Positions 36,174-45,478 are shown, counted from the first letter of the stretch. The stretch: DNA of 59,666 bases from Mycolicibacter icosiumassiliensis (GCF_900078685.2 NZ_LT546166.1:435319-494984); one strand, 5' to 3'. Notes: generated from the sequence alone by a model not told the origin. Made by a program: numbers and translations.

Positions 36174-37249
36174 CAGGGCCTAGCGTAGAGCCCTCGTCCG
36201 GTGACCAGTGGCAGGTCCAGCGTGGTTCGGATGCCCGGTTCGGCCGCAACCACCGCGGGAATGGCGTTGACGACCCGCATCGCGGTGGCCACCAGGCCGG
36301 CGTGGTTGTGGTCGCCATTGGGGCTGGACAGGCACAGGTCCAGCGCGTACGACGGCTCACCGGTCACCTCGACGCGGTAAGAGCCGCCGGGTTGGGCCGG
36401 CTGCGGCCAGTCCGGGCAGAGGTCTTCGCGCAGCCGGGTGACGTGCTCGAGGACCACGGCGGCGTTGCCGTCAACCATCCCGCGTACCTCGAATCGCAGT
36501 GCCGCGGCGGTGCCTTTCGCGATGTCACCCGACGAGATCGAGAAGTCCTCCGGTGCGGGCACCCGAATATGGGACTGCTCGACCGAGTCGAGTTCCAGGC
36601 CCAGGCCGGCTGCGAGCTGGCGCACCACCGAACCCCACGCCAGGCTGAGTACGCCCGGCTGCAGCAGCATCGGGGTGTCGTCCATCGGCCCGCCGAAGCC
36701 CATCACGTCGAACATGACGGCGGCGCTGTCGTAGGTGGCGTAGTCCACGATCTCCATGCAGCGGATCTGCTGCACGCTTTGGCAGGTGCCGGCCAACGCC
36801 AGCGGCAACAGGTCGTTGGCGAAGCCCGGGTCGATGCCGTTGACGAACAAGCTCGAATTGCCTTGCTGCGCAGCCTCGTCGATCGGGGTCAGCATCTCTG
36901 CCGGGATCACCTGCCACGGGTATTGCAGGAACACCGCGCTGCTGCCGACCACGTTGATACCGGCGGCCAGGATGCGCTTGAAGTCTTCGAGCGCCTCGAC
37001 GAGCCGGTTGTCGGCCAGTGCGGTGTAGACCACGCAGTCGGGCTTGGCGTCGAGTACTTGCTGCAGGTCGGTAGTCGCGAGCACGCCGGTCGGCGTGTTC
37101 ACACCGGCCAGTTCCGCAGCGTCTTTGCCGGCCTTGGCCTCCGAGGACACCCACACCCCGGTCAGGTCGAACTCAGGGTTGGTGATCAACGCTTTCAGCG
37201 CGTGGACACCGACGTTGCCGGTGCCGATCTGCGCGACACGAATAGTCAT
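36173..37249 (-). CDS. Dihydrodipicolinate-reductase-like NAD(P)-binding protein (Rv0926c-like)
   Basis: A 358-residue protein with an N-terminal Rossmann fold (RVAQIGTGNVGVHALKALI, binding NAD(P)) and TNPEFDLTGVWVSSEAKAGKDAAEL, as in the mycobacterial dihydrodipicolinate reductase N-terminal domain family. C-terminal half has INVVGSSAVFLQYP and NGIDPGFANDLLPLAL. It is not DapB (longer, no DapB substrate motif). Coupled to mntH downstream and 11 bp after an SDR gene. Substrate unknown. Confidence 0.82.
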   Translation of the reverse strand: MTIRVAQIGTGNVGVHALKALITNPEFDLTGVWVSSEAKAGKDAAELAGVNTPTGVLATTDLQQVLDAKPDCVVYTALADNRLVEALEDFKRILAAGINVVGSSAVFLQYPWQVIPAEMLTPIDEAAQQGNSSLFVNGIDPGFANDLLPLALAGTCQSVQQIRCMEIVDYATYDSAAVMFDVMGFGGPMDDTPMLLQPGVLSLAWGSVVRQLAAGLGLELDSVEQSHIRVPAPEDFSISSGDIAKGTAAALRFEVRGMVDGNAAVVLEHVTRLREDLCPDWPQPAQPGGSYRVEVTGEPSYALDLCLSSPNGDHNHAGLVATAMRVVNAIPAVVAAEPGIRTTLDLPLVTGRGLYARP

Positions 37250-37260
37250 AGGTCAGTTCC

Positions 37261-38052
37261 TCACAGGTCGGGGACGGGCAGGTCGAGGTTCGGGAAGGTG
37301 ATGCCGCCGTCGACTTCGAGCACCTTGCCGGTCAGGTAGGCGCCGGCCGGGGAAGCCAAATACAGGGCGGCGGCCGCGATCTCCTCGGGGTCACCGAGTC
37401 GACGCAGCGGCGTGGCCTTCTCCATCGGGGTGCGCAACTCCTCGTTGGCAGCCACCACGTTCAGCGCCGAGGTCATGATCGATCCCGGGGCAATGGCGTT
37501 GACGCGAATCTTGGGGCACAGATCCAGCGCGGCCAGCCGGGTGTAGTGGGCCAGCGCGGCTTTGGCCGTGCCGTAGGCCGCGAAACCCCGTCCGGGCACC
37601 CGCCCCATGGTGGAGGTGATGTTGATGAACGACCCGCCACCGGAGTGCTCCAGCATCAGTGGCACTGCCGCGATGGTCAGCGCATGCGCCGTCGCGACAT
37701 TGAACGTGAAGGCGTCTTTGAGGTCTTTGGTCGACGTGGTCAGCAGGGTGTTGGGCATCGTCCCGCCGACATTGTTGACGACGATGTCGAGCCTGCCGAA
37801 CGCCTCGACCGCTTCGGCGGCCAGCTTCGCCGTCTCCTCGGGATGGGCGAGATCGGCGACGACGATGTGGGCACGACGACCCGCCGCGCGGACCTGCTGC
37901 GCGACGGCCTCTAGTTCAGATTGGGTACGTGACGCGATCACCACGTCCGCGCCGGCTTCGGCGAATGCTACCGCGATGGCGGCGCCCAGGCCCCGGCCAG
38001 CGCCGGTAACGACGGCTGTTTGATTATCGATCCGGAATTTGTGGAGTATCAC
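37261..38052 (-). CDS. Short-chain dehydrogenase/reductase (Rv0927c-like)
   Basis: A 263-residue classical [11 protein letters not shown] in the N-terminal glycine loop, NNVGG, catalytic Ser in NITSTMG and Tyr/Lys in [11 protein letters not shown], and a C-terminal GKVLEVDGG. The start ATG 38052 is the best available, with no obvious strong binding site. It forms a three-gene unit with the reductase-like gene and mntH. Confidence 0.88.
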   Translation of the reverse strand: MILHKFRIDNQTAVVTGAGRGLGAAIAVAFAEAGADVVIASRTQSELEAVAQQVRAAGRRAHIVVADLAHPEETAKLAAEAVEAFGRLDIVVNNVGGTMPNTLLTTSTKDLKDAFTFNVATAHALTIAAVPLMLEHSGGGSFINITSTMGRVPGRGFAAYGTAKAALAHYTRLAALDLCPKIRVNAIAPGSIMTSALNVVAANEELRTPMEKATPLRRLGDPEEIAAAALYLASPAGAYLTGKVLEVDGGITFPNLDLPVPDL

Positions 38053-38485
38053 GGCGCCACGCTAACAAGGATCGATCGTGCGCTGAACCCCTTTTTTGAA
38101 ACACGTTCTAACGGCGCGCGGATCGGCTGACAACGGCCCTGCGACGGTCAGCTGTGATGTCTCAGGACATCGGTGACAGTTCTGCATCAGGACAGTGGTG
38201 ACACTTTGTGTGTCAGGACATCGGTGACGGTTTCTCGGGGTCGGGGCCGGCCCGTAGTCCTGGGTCCGGCATCAGTCGACGCAATCGGCCGGGACCGGCA
38301 ACTCCTGCTCGGACCTGTCCGTACCGCAAGTGGGACCGGCGACACGGACGAAGTGGTCGGATCGGTCGACGAAGGCATCCGCCCCGGAGCACTGATGCCG
38401 ACCACACACAATGGTCAGATCCTAATGGTCTATGGCATAACTGCCACTGGCCAAGACGCTGGGGACCGGGCACGATCGGTTACCG
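38053..38485. other. Intergenic region with IS-end-like repeats
   Basis: About 430 bp. The left part contains three 16-bp repeats (separate entry); the rest (38230-38485) shows no convincing gene, although frames such as 38208-38609 stay open. The promoter of the GlxA-type regulator should be at its right end. Confidence 0.45.
38153..38228 (+). repeat. Three 16-bp direct repeats resembling an IS481-family end
   Basis: TCAGGACATCGGTGAC occurs at 38162-38177 and 38213-38228, and with two changes at 38187-38202, spaced 25 and 26 bp. The block starts with TGTGATGTC at 38153, as IS481-type termini begin with TGT. No transposase remains, so this is probably a solo end left by an element; binding sites for the adjacent AraC-type regulator are the alternative. 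Confidence 0.5.
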
Positions 38486-39442
38486 ATGGACAATCACTTC
38501 ATTGCCGTTGTGGCCCTCGACGGCGTCACCGCACTGGACCTCGCGATTCCGATGGACGTCTTCGGGATCGACCCCGACGTGCCCTATGAGCTGCGTGTCT
38601 GCGGCGTGACTGACCGCGTCCAGACCGCATCCGGTCTGACATTGGCGATCGACCACGGTCTTGAGGCCGTAGCCGAGGCGGACACCGTCATCGTTCCGGG
38701 ATATGAGCCGGTAGATCGACCCGTCCCCACCGCGGTACTCGACGCACTGGCAGCCGAGGTCGAACGGGGCACGCGAGTGGCGTCGATCTGCACCGGCGCG
38801 TTTGCCCTGGGCGCAGCCGGCATTCTCGACGGTCTACGCGCGACCACGCATTGGCAGCACATGAAGGAGTTCGAGGCGCGGTTTCCGTCGGTGCACCTCG
38901 ACCGAGACGTGCTTTACGTCGACAACGGCAACATTCTTACCTCTGCCGGAATGTGCTGCGGAATCGACATGTGCTTGCACATCGTGATGCGGGATCTCGG
39001 GGCGGCTACCGCCAATCGGGTGGCCCGCACGTTGGTCGCCGCGCCTCATCGCGATGGCGGCCAGGCGCAATACATTCCCGCCGCGGTAGCCGTCGCCGGT
39101 GATGCTTCATTGGCCGCTACCCGGGCTTGGGCGTTGGAACATATAGCCGATCCCATCGGCGCTTCGGAGATGGCCAGACATGCCCGGATGTCGATGCGGA
39201 CTTTCATGCGCCGCTTCGCCGAAGAGACTGGAACCACCCCGTTCCAGTGGCTGCTGAATGCACGCATCACCTCCGCACGCGAACTGCTTGAAACGACCGA
39301 TTATTCGGTTGACCGTGTCGCCCGGGACTCCGGGTTGGGATCAGCCGCCAACCTTCGACTGCACTTTCGCCGGAGCCTGGCGACCACACCGACCGGGTAT
39401 CGCCGAACTTTCACGTGCGTTCCTGACACTGCGGCCGGCTGA
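38486..39442 (+). CDS. GlxA-family transcriptional regulator (DJ-1/PfpI + AraC HTH)
   Basis: A 318-residue regulator. Residues 1 to about 190 form a DJ-1/PfpI (glutamine amidotransferase-like) domain with Cys102 in ASICTGAFALGAAGILDG; the C-terminal 100 residues are an AraC-type double helix-turn-helix (ASEMARHARMSMRTFMRRFAEETGTTPFQWLLNARI, then VDRVARDSGLGSAANLRLHFRR). Such proteins activate catabolic genes after sensing a small nitrogenous or carbonyl ligand. It is divergent from or near the RidA, HD hydrolase and DJ-1/ene-reductase genes and probably controls them (inference). Confidence 0.88.
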   Translation: MDNHFIAVVALDGVTALDLAIPMDVFGIDPDVPYELRVCGVTDRVQTASGLTLAIDHGLEAVAEADTVIVPGYEPVDRPVPTAVLDALAAEVERGTRVASICTGAFALGAAGILDGLRATTHWQHMKEFEARFPSVHLDRDVLYVDNGNILTSAGMCCGIDMCLHIVMRDLGAATANRVARTLVAAPHRDGGQAQYIPAAVAVAGDASLAATRAWALEHIADPIGASEMARHARMSMRTFMRRFAEETGTTPFQWLLNARITSARELLETTDYSVDRVARDSGLGSAANLRLHFRRSLATTPTGYRRTFTCVPDTAAG

Positions 39443-39571
39443 GGGACCCCGGGCAGCGATCGGTGCCCGGTCGCCGCCATCCACGATGGACCGAATCATC
39501 GCGCATTCCGAACATCGGAGAGCTCAGGGGCCGCCCCAGCGATCGAGACGGCCCCTGCTCAACTCCCGCCG

Positions 39572-39997
39572 TCAGCCCCCAGCCCCGATGATGGCGACCA
39601 CTTCGACCTCGATGCGCATCTCGGGCATCCCCAGCGCCTTCACCCCGAGCGCGGTCCACAACGGCAGGTGCTTCCCGGCACGCTTGCGGAATTGGCTTAC
39701 GACCGCGGACATGTGGTCGTCACCGATGGAGTCCTCACGACTCGGGACGTGATATGTCTTGACGCTCACGACGTCGTGCCAGGTGGCCCCCGCCGCCGCA
39801 AGAGTCCTTTCGACGTTTCCGAAGGCCAGATCGATCTCCTCCTCCACGGAGTCCGCGGAGACGACCTGGTCGTCGTCCCATCCACCCTGACCGGAGATCT
39901 CGACCCGGTCCCCGACACGGAGCGCCTGACTGTAGCTGTATCGGGAACGCGTGATTTCTCCGTAGCCGGGAGTGTCAAAGAACTCGACGGTGGACAT
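39572..39997 (-). CDS. RidA/YjgF family protein
   Basis: A 141-residue protein of the RidA (enamine/imine deaminase) family: GQGGWDDDQ near residue 35, a VKTYHVP strand, and LGMPEMRIEVEVVAI at the end with the Arg that holds the substrate carboxylate. ATG 39997 is preferred, with AGGA 9 bases upstream; two in-frame ATGs at 40015 and 40027 would lengthen it. Possibly removes reactive imines made by neighbouring enzymes. Confidence 0.85.
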   Translation of the reverse strand: MSTVEFFDTPGYGEITRSRYSYSQALRVGDRVEISGQGGWDDDQVVSADSVEEEIDLAFGNVERTLAAAGATWHDVVSVKTYHVPSREDSIGDDHMSAVVSQFRKRAGKHLPLWTALGVKALGMPEMRIEVEVVAIIGAGG

Positions 39998-40102
39998 GCA
40001 GCTGCTTCCTTTCATCGTTACTTCCATTCTTCCGGAGTCCGGAATCTTTCTTCATCATTCGATCGTTGCGGCAGAAGCTGTTTCGATGAAGTCAATCGGG
40101 GC

Positions 40103-40813
40103 TCAGTTGCCCCACCGCGAACCGCCCTCGGCGATGAGCTCCTCGACGAAGGTGGTCCCGAATTCGTTTCTCTCCCGGAGAATCTCCCCCGGCGGGTGAT
40201 AGCGCGGAGCATTCTCCGGGTTCATGGCGGCATGCCCGGCGACCGCGTCCAAGACTGACGTCGCCATGTTGAATCGGGGATAGGCGTCGTGAATAACGGC
40301 GCCGATGTGCGCGGTCACCGCTTCCCGGTGCGAATCCGGAAGACCGAGCACTCCTCCGAAGTCGATCGCGATGCCCTGATAGGTCAGTGATGTCAGCGCA
40401 CCCATCCGTTCAGGTATGACGGCCGTGTTGTGCAGTGCAATGGCCTCCCACACGGCATCAACCTTGCGAGCCTCCAAACCGTGCCCGGCGAGGAACTCGG
40501 CGGCACGGTCGGCACCGTCCACCTCGAATCGAGTGCCGCCCTTTGCCAGGGGGGACAGTCCGACGTCATGCAAGACGCACGAAAGGTAGAGCAATTCTTC
40601 ATCGAAATCACTACCCGCGATGAGTCCGATGCGCGGGGCGAGCAACCGTGCGAACAGGAAGCTACGCACACTGTGATTGGCGATGGCCGGCGACTCCGCG
40701 GCTTGTACGAGTTCCAGGGCCGCCGTGGCCAACGGCGTACCGGGCAGCGTCAATAGGCCAGTATCGTTGGCGACGGATCCCTGAGAAGCGGTTATCGGAT
40801 TCGAAAATGTCAT
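40103..40813 (-). CDS. HD domain hydrolase, cyanamide-hydratase-like
   Basis: A 236-residue metal-dependent HD-domain protein. Ligands: His47 in ANHSVRSFLFARLLA, His82-Asp83 in VLHDVGLSPLAKGGTRFEVDGADRA, and His128 in ALHNT. The overall pattern matches HD proteins annotated as cyanamide hydratase-like (cyanamide to urea), but substrate is unproven. It lies 105 bp upstream of RidA on the same strand. Confidence 0.8.
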   Translation of the reverse strand: MTFSNPITASQGSVANDTGLLTLPGTPLATAALELVQAAESPAIANHSVRSFLFARLLAPRIGLIAGSDFDEELLYLSCVLHDVGLSPLAKGGTRFEVDGADRAAEFLAGHGLEARKVDAVWEAIALHNTAVIPERMGALTSLTYQGIAIDFGGVLGLPDSHREAVTAHIGAVIHDAYPRFNMATSVLDAVAGHAAMNPENAPRYHPPGEILRERNEFGTTFVEELIAEGGSRWGN

Positions 40814-41031
40814 GAAGCAAGTCTGCGATCGCCGGGGCGGACCGGCCAGCGGCGGATTTGCCGATCATCGCCAGGTTTACGCCAAACCGACGGGGTGGGG
40901 CGTTCCGCGAGCGCCGGATGCAGACGGCTCGCCGTATCGCGGCTGGCGGTGTGGGAAGGTCTCCCGTCAGGCCGAATTGACGACGTGTTCGGTGTGCCGC
41001 CCCGTCACCGGGTCCGCGTTGATTTCGCGTT
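40814..41031. other. Intergenic, nothing recognised
   Basis: 218 bp between the HD gene start and the epoxide hydrolase stop. No gene or repeat was seen; the promoter of the HD/RidA unit should lie at its left end. Confidence 0.4.
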
Positions 41032-42135
41032 TCATCGGGGGCGTGCCGATGATTCAGGCTTGGTCTGCGTGCCGGCCCCGCGCTGGGCTAATGCGTCGAT
41101 GGCCGCCGTGATCTCGGCTGGCCGCTCCTGATGAACCCAATGCCCCGCGTCGACCTCGCGGACGTCCAGGTCATCGCAGAGCTCCCGCATCGGCGCCGCG
41201 AGTTCGGAGTACGCCGCATCGTTGACGTAGTCATGTCGGCCGATCACCAGTAGAGCCGGGAATTCGACCCGGTCTGAACCGGCTTCCTCGACGAATGTGC
41301 GATTGTCGACATCGTTCACGTACAACGCGTTTACTCCGAAGAACCCGGTTTCCGAGTAGGCGTCGACGAAGTGGTCCAGGTCCTCATCGCTGACCACGCG
41401 GTGGTCCGCGTCCACGGCCGGGGCGGGGCCGCCATCGAACCATCCTCCTCGCCGACACACGGTAGCCGTGGGCCAGACCACGTTCTGCTGCCCCGGCTCG
41501 TCGCTACGCAACACATTGGCGAAGAAGGACCGGACATCGGACTCAAACTGCCGGCGTGCGTCGAGGAAACACTCGGAGTAGAACCGGTAATAGTCCACCT
41601 GCCCGGCCGGATACTCCGACTCCGGATACACATCCCGGCGAACGAATGAGACGACTCGCTCGAATCCCCTTTCCAGAGTGTCGTAGGGCGTGCTCAACGA
41701 CCCGGCAGCGGCGAACCGGGCAGGGTGATGTCGGGCGGCGCACCACACCACCGGTGCGCCCCAGTCGTGCCCGACCCAGGTCGCTCGGTCGATGCCGAGC
41801 CCGTCGATCAGTGCGATCAGATCGGCCACGTGGTGGCGTAGCGAGTAATGCTCAGGTGCCGGGAAAACGGTCGATCCGCCGGTCCCCCGCAGATCGGGTG
41901 CGATCACCCGGTAGCCGAGGCTCCCCAGCCCGACGAGTTGATGTCGCCAGGCTCGGGAGGTCTGCGGCCACCCATGCACCAGGATGATCGGCCGACCATC
42001 TGACGCTCCGGATTCGCGGTAGGCGATCACATGTTCGCCGACCCGAAGTTGCCGCAGCGGCGGCGCTTCACTCACGTCGTTACCGCCGGCCGGCCGCAAT
42101 GGCGGGTAACTGGCCCCGGAGTCGTGGGCTTTCAC
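41032..42135 (-). CDS. Alpha/beta hydrolase, epoxide hydrolase-like
   Basis: A 367-residue alpha/beta hydrolase of the epoxide hydrolase group. HGWPQ (54-58) is the oxyanion-hole motif, GHDWGA (122-127) holds nucleophile Asp124, and the catalytic His is in AGHWVHQERP near the C-terminus. It is longer than most by about 30 N-terminal residues; the start GTG 42135 overlaps the SDR stop (GTGA), but a GTG at about codon 21 (VSEAPPLRQ) is also plausible. Last gene of a five-gene operon running leftward from 45478. Confidence 0.87.
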   Translation of the reverse strand: MKAHDSGASYPPLRPAGGNDVSEAPPLRQLRVGEHVIAYRESGASDGRPIILVHGWPQTSRAWRHQLVGLGSLGYRVIAPDLRGTGGSTVFPAPEHYSLRHHVADLIALIDGLGIDRATWVGHDWGAPVVWCAARHHPARFAAAGSLSTPYDTLERGFERVVSFVRRDVYPESEYPAGQVDYYRFYSECFLDARRQFESDVRSFFANVLRSDEPGQQNVVWPTATVCRRGGWFDGGPAPAVDADHRVVSDEDLDHFVDAYSETGFFGVNALYVNDVDNRTFVEEAGSDRVEFPALLVIGRHDYVNDAAYSELAAPMRELCDDLDVREVDAGHWVHQERPAEITAAIDALAQRGAGTQTKPESSARPR

Positions 42136-42878
42136 AACTGCGAGATCCCGCCGTCGACGACCAGTTCCGCTCCAAGCACAAAACGGGACTCGTCGCTGGC
42201 GAGGTACAGGGCCGCCTGCGCGATCTCCTCCGCAGTTCCCATGCGTCCCGCCGGCGTGCGTGCCGCAAGATCGTCACGTACCGCCTGCGCTTGCGCTTCG
42301 GTGCGGCCTCGGCTCTGCAACGGTGTGTCGATCCCGCCCGGTGAAATCGCGTTCACCCGGATCTGGCGGTCAAGCAGTTCGCGGGACCAGCTGCGGGCCA
42401 GGGATCGAACGGCGGCCTTGGATGCCGAGAGCAGCGACAGCCCCGGGCGCCCAACCTGATTGAGAAACGACGTCAGCAGGATGACCGATCCCCCCCGCCG
42501 GATCAACGGCGAAACCGCCTGCATCGAGAAGAACACCCCTTTGACGTTGATGTCCATCAACTGGTCGTAGCGCGCCTCGTCGGTCTCCGCCAACGGTGTC
42601 GGGTACGCGACACCGGCGTTGGCCACGAAGATGTCGACTGCACCGTCTGCGGAAGCGATCTGCGTTGCTAGGGACCGCATCTGGTCAACCGAGGTGACGT
42701 CGGCCCGAATAGCGGTGCACTGCTCCCCGAGCTCACCTTCAACACGCTGCAGTGTGTGCGGGTCACGCCCGGTCACGAATACGCGCGCACCATGCTCGAC
42801 GAACAACCGGGCGGTAGCCAGCCCGATTCCGCTGGTACCCCCAGTGATCAGCGCGGTCTTGCCCTCAATTCGTTGCAT
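42132..42878 (-). CDS. SDR-fold protein lacking the catalytic Tyr
   Basis: A 248-residue SDR. The cofactor loop TGGTSGIG (13-20) and VANAGVA are normal, but in the active site the line reads GRPGLSLLSASKAAVRS: the Lys is present while the position four before it, normally Tyr, is Leu (codon CTC). C-terminal GAELVVDGGISQL is typical. It overlaps the start of the epoxide hydrolase gene and the end of the DJ-1 gene. It may have lost oxidoreductase activity or use another acid. Confidence 0.85.
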   Translation of the reverse strand: MQRIEGKTALITGGTSGIGLATARLFVEHGARVFVTGRDPHTLQRVEGELGEQCTAIRADVTSVDQMRSLATQIASADGAVDIFVANAGVAYPTPLAETDEARYDQLMDINVKGVFFSMQAVSPLIRRGGSVILLTSFLNQVGRPGLSLLSASKAAVRSLARSWSRELLDRQIRVNAISPGGIDTPLQSRGRTEAQAQAVRDDLAARTPAGRMGTAEEIAQAALYLASDESRFVLGAELVVDGGISQL

Positions 42879-43584
42879 GATCTGCCCCTTCCGGTGTCAC
42901 GGTCCGTTCCGCGGCGGCAGCCATCGCAGCGACCAGCGGCGCCAATCTCTGCTCCGCCCTGATGCGGGTGCCGGCGTCGGCGCGATCCGGGGTACCGACC
43001 GTGTATGGCGGATCCGGGTCGTACTCCATGACCAGCTGACGCACTTTGGCGGCGTCTTCGCCGACCAAGGTCGCGGCCAGATGAAGCCCGAAGTCGATGC
43101 CCGCGGTGACCCCGCCACCGGTGATACGGTTCCGATCGACGACGATCCGACCGTCCTCCGGGAGAGCGCCGTAGGCTTTCAGGAAGCGCCGAAACGCCCA
43201 ATGCGATGTGGCGCGGTAACCGGTGAGCAGCCCGGCGGCAGCCAAGATGAGTGAGCCCGTGCAGACACTGGTGACATACCGCGCATCCGCCGAGACCGAT
43301 CGCAGAAACGCCAGCGTCTCCGCATCCTCGACCATCCGGTGGGTGTTCCTGGTCCCGGGCACCACCAGCACGTCATAGGTGGGTCGGCAATCGGCAAAGG
43401 TCTTGGTCGGGATGACGGCTACCTGGCTATCACTGATGACCGGCTCGGCGGTCTTGGCGACCAAATCGACTGCCACGCCTGGAACTCCGGTGAGCACCTG
43501 GTGCGGGCCGATAAGGTCGAGCATGGTGAAATCCGGGTAGATCAACATCGCGATAGTGGTGGGAGACACCTCGTCAGTCGGCAT
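42865..43584 (-). CDS. DJ-1/PfpI family protein, isonitrile hydratase-like
   Basis: A 239-residue protein of the DJ-1/PfpI superfamily. The nucleophile Cys108 sits in TSVCTGSLILAAAGLL, preceded by LVVPGTRNTHRMV, and followed by YRATSHWAF and GGGVTAGIDFGLHL, the layout found in isonitrile hydratase (isonitrile to N-formamide). ATG 43584 has AAGGAG 8 bases upstream. It overlaps the SDR downstream by 14 bp. Substrate assignment is by resemblance only. Confidence 0.82.
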   Translation of the reverse strand: MPTDEVSPTTIAMLIYPDFTMLDLIGPHQVLTGVPGVAVDLVAKTAEPVISDSQVAVIPTKTFADCRPTYDVLVVPGTRNTHRMVEDAETLAFLRSVSADARYVTSVCTGSLILAAAGLLTGYRATSHWAFRRFLKAYGALPEDGRIVVDRNRITGGGVTAGIDFGLHLAATLVGEDAAKVRQLVMEYDPDPPYTVGTPDRADAGTRIRAEQRLAPLVAAMAAAAERTVTPEGADHATN

Positions 43585-43631
43585 CGGCGGCACTCCTTTC
43601 ACTGGGCAACGTTGGGAGTCGACGATCACGG

Positions 43632-44714
43632 CTACGCCCAGCTAGCGGCGCGGAATGGCAGCGGGACGTAGTCGATCTGCGCCCCGAGTTCGTGGGCCGC
43701 GCGCAGCGCGAAGTGCGGGTCTCGAATGAGTTCCCGGCCAAGGAAGACGGCGTCAGCTCGCCCGTCGGCGAGAATTCTCTCCGCCTGATCCGGCGAGGTG
43801 ATCTTGCCGACGGCCGATGCGAGAACCCCGCCGAGTTCGCGGACGCGTTCGGTCAGTGGCACCTGATAACCGGGCGATACGGAGATGAAGATGTCGCCGG
43901 TGAGGCCCCCACTGGAGATGTCGAAGAAATCTGCGCCGCGTTCGTTTGCCCACCTGGCCACGCAGGCCGTTTCGTCTACGGTCCATCCGCCGTCGATCCA
44001 ATCGGTACCGGAGAAGCGCACGAAAAGCGGTGTGGTCTCGGGGATCACGCCGCGGATTCGATCAACAACCTCCAGGAGGAGCCTGGCGCGATTCTCCAGT
44101 GACCCGCCGTAACCGTCAGTGCGCGCATTGCTCAGCGGCGAGAGGAACTGGTGCAGTAGGTACCCGTGGGCGGCGTGAATCTCTATGACGTCGAATCCCG
44201 CGGCCACGGCACGCTGTGCCGCGGTGGCGAAGTCGTCAAGGACTTTGGCGATGCCACTCGAATCCAGTTCGCTGGGGGTGTCCATGCCGGTGAACGGAAT
44301 CGGCGATGGCGCTACCGTCGTCCAGCCGCCCTCCTCGGCGGGTTTGGTGCCACCGCTCTGCGCGGTGTCCACGCCGTAGTCGGAGGCCTTCCGTCCGGCA
44401 TGTGCCAGCTGTATGCCGATCCGGGCGTTCTGGCGGTGGACGAAGTCAACGACGCGACTCCAGCGGTCGCGTTGTGCATCGTTCCAAATGCCGGCGCACT
44501 CCGTGGTGATCCGCGCTTCGGGGCTGATACCCGTGGCTTCCACCACGACGAGGCCGACGCCGCCGGCAGCGTACGTGCCGGCGTTCACCAAATGCCAGTC
44601 ATCGGGCATCCCGTCACCGTCGAGGCACATGTACTGGCACATCGGGGAGACCCAGATCCGATTGCGGAAGGTCACCTTGCGGATCGTCAACGGTTCAAAA
44701 AGACGTGGGCTCAC
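43632..44714 (-). CDS. Old yellow enzyme-type NADH:flavin oxidoreductase (YqjM-like)
   Basis: A 360-residue FMN ene-reductase. The YqjM-type N-terminus NRIWVSPMCQYMC carries Cys26 and Tyr28; IQLAHAGRKAS, the substrate-binding HAAHGYLLHQFLSPLSN with its His-x-x-His, RTDGYGGSLENRARLL, and GRELIRDP near the end are all present. It reduces activated C=C bonds, in detoxification or catabolism. It sits between the DJ-1 gene (47 bp) and an SDR gene (23 bp) on one strand. Confidence 0.92.
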   Translation of the reverse strand: MSPRLFEPLTIRKVTFRNRIWVSPMCQYMCLDGDGMPDDWHLVNAGTYAAGGVGLVVVEATGISPEARITTECAGIWNDAQRDRWSRVVDFVHRQNARIGIQLAHAGRKASDYGVDTAQSGGTKPAEEGGWTTVAPSPIPFTGMDTPSELDSSGIAKVLDDFATAAQRAVAAGFDVIEIHAAHGYLLHQFLSPLSNARTDGYGGSLENRARLLLEVVDRIRGVIPETTPLFVRFSGTDWIDGGWTVDETACVARWANERGADFFDISSGGLTGDIFISVSPGYQVPLTERVRELGGVLASAVGKITSPDQAERILADGRADAVFLGRELIRDPHFALRAAHELGAQIDYVPLPFRAASWA

Positions 44715-44737
44715 AGCTGCAGGAATCCTCTCTGGGT

Positions 44738-45478
44738 TCAGGCGTTCATCCCGCCGTCAACGGTGATGCCGGTACCGGTGATGTTCCCGGCTGTCGGGCC
44801 GACCAAGAAGCCGACGGCCGATGCGATGTCGCCGACACGCGCATAGCGTCCCAATGCCATCAGCCCCGTCAACCCGTCGGCGCCCGCACTGTCTGCCGGA
44901 TTCATGTCGGTATCCGTCGGCCCCGGATGGACGAGGTTGACGGTGATTCCGCGTGGCCCGAGTTCGCGGGCCAAGCCGCGGGTGAAGGACAGCAACGCAG
45001 ATTTCGACATCGAATAGACCGTTGCGTAATCGATCGCCACCCGTTCCGCCAAACAGGAGCCCAGCGAGACGATGCGGCCGCCGTCGGGCAGATAGGCGAG
45101 CGCAGCCTGCGATGCCAGCACGACCGACCGGATGTTCACGGCGATCAGGTGGTCGATCTGCTCTAGGGTGGTCTCGACCAGTGGAGCCGAGTACAACACA
45201 CCGGCGTTGTTGACCAGGATGTCCAGTCCGCCGATGTGCGACACCGCTTCCGCTACCGACGACGTCACCGCAGCGGCGTCGGCGCTGTCGGCTTGGATCG
45301 CGACGGCCTTCTGTCCGAGCGACCGAATCCTGCCGGTCACCTTTGCTGCCGAATCGGTCGATCGCTGGTAGGTGATCGCGACGTCGGCGCCACGTGTGGC
45401 CAGTTCTACGGCGATGGCAGCGCCGATCCCGCGCGCGGCGCCGGTGACCAACGCTCGCTTTCCCGTCAGGTCTGTCAT
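44738..45478 (-). CDS. Short-chain dehydrogenase/reductase
   Basis: A 246-residue classical SDR: TGAARGIG at about 12-19, NNAGVLY, catalytic Ser in SLGSCLAER, Tyr/Lys in YSMSKSALLSF, and GITVDGGMNA at the end. The start ATG 45478 has GGAGG 7 bases upstream. First confident gene of the five-gene operon; a small ORF of doubtful status overlaps its start. Confidence 0.88.
   Translation of the reverse strand: MTDLTGKRALVTGAARGIGAAIAVELATRGADVAITYQRSTDSAAKVTGRIRSLGQKAVAIQADSADAAAVTSSVAEAVSHIGGLDILVNNAGVLYSAPLVETTLEQIDHLIAVNIRSVVLASQAALAYLPDGGRIVSLGSCLAERVAIDYATVYSMSKSALLSFTRGLARELGPRGITVNLVHPGPTDTDMNPADSAGADGLTGLMALGRYARVGDIASAVGFLVGPTAGNITGTGITVDGGMNA

Noticed and set aside
38153..38228. CRISPR-like array
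   Set aside because: Only three units, spacers of 9-10 bp and no cas genes; read instead as IS-end or regulator repeats.
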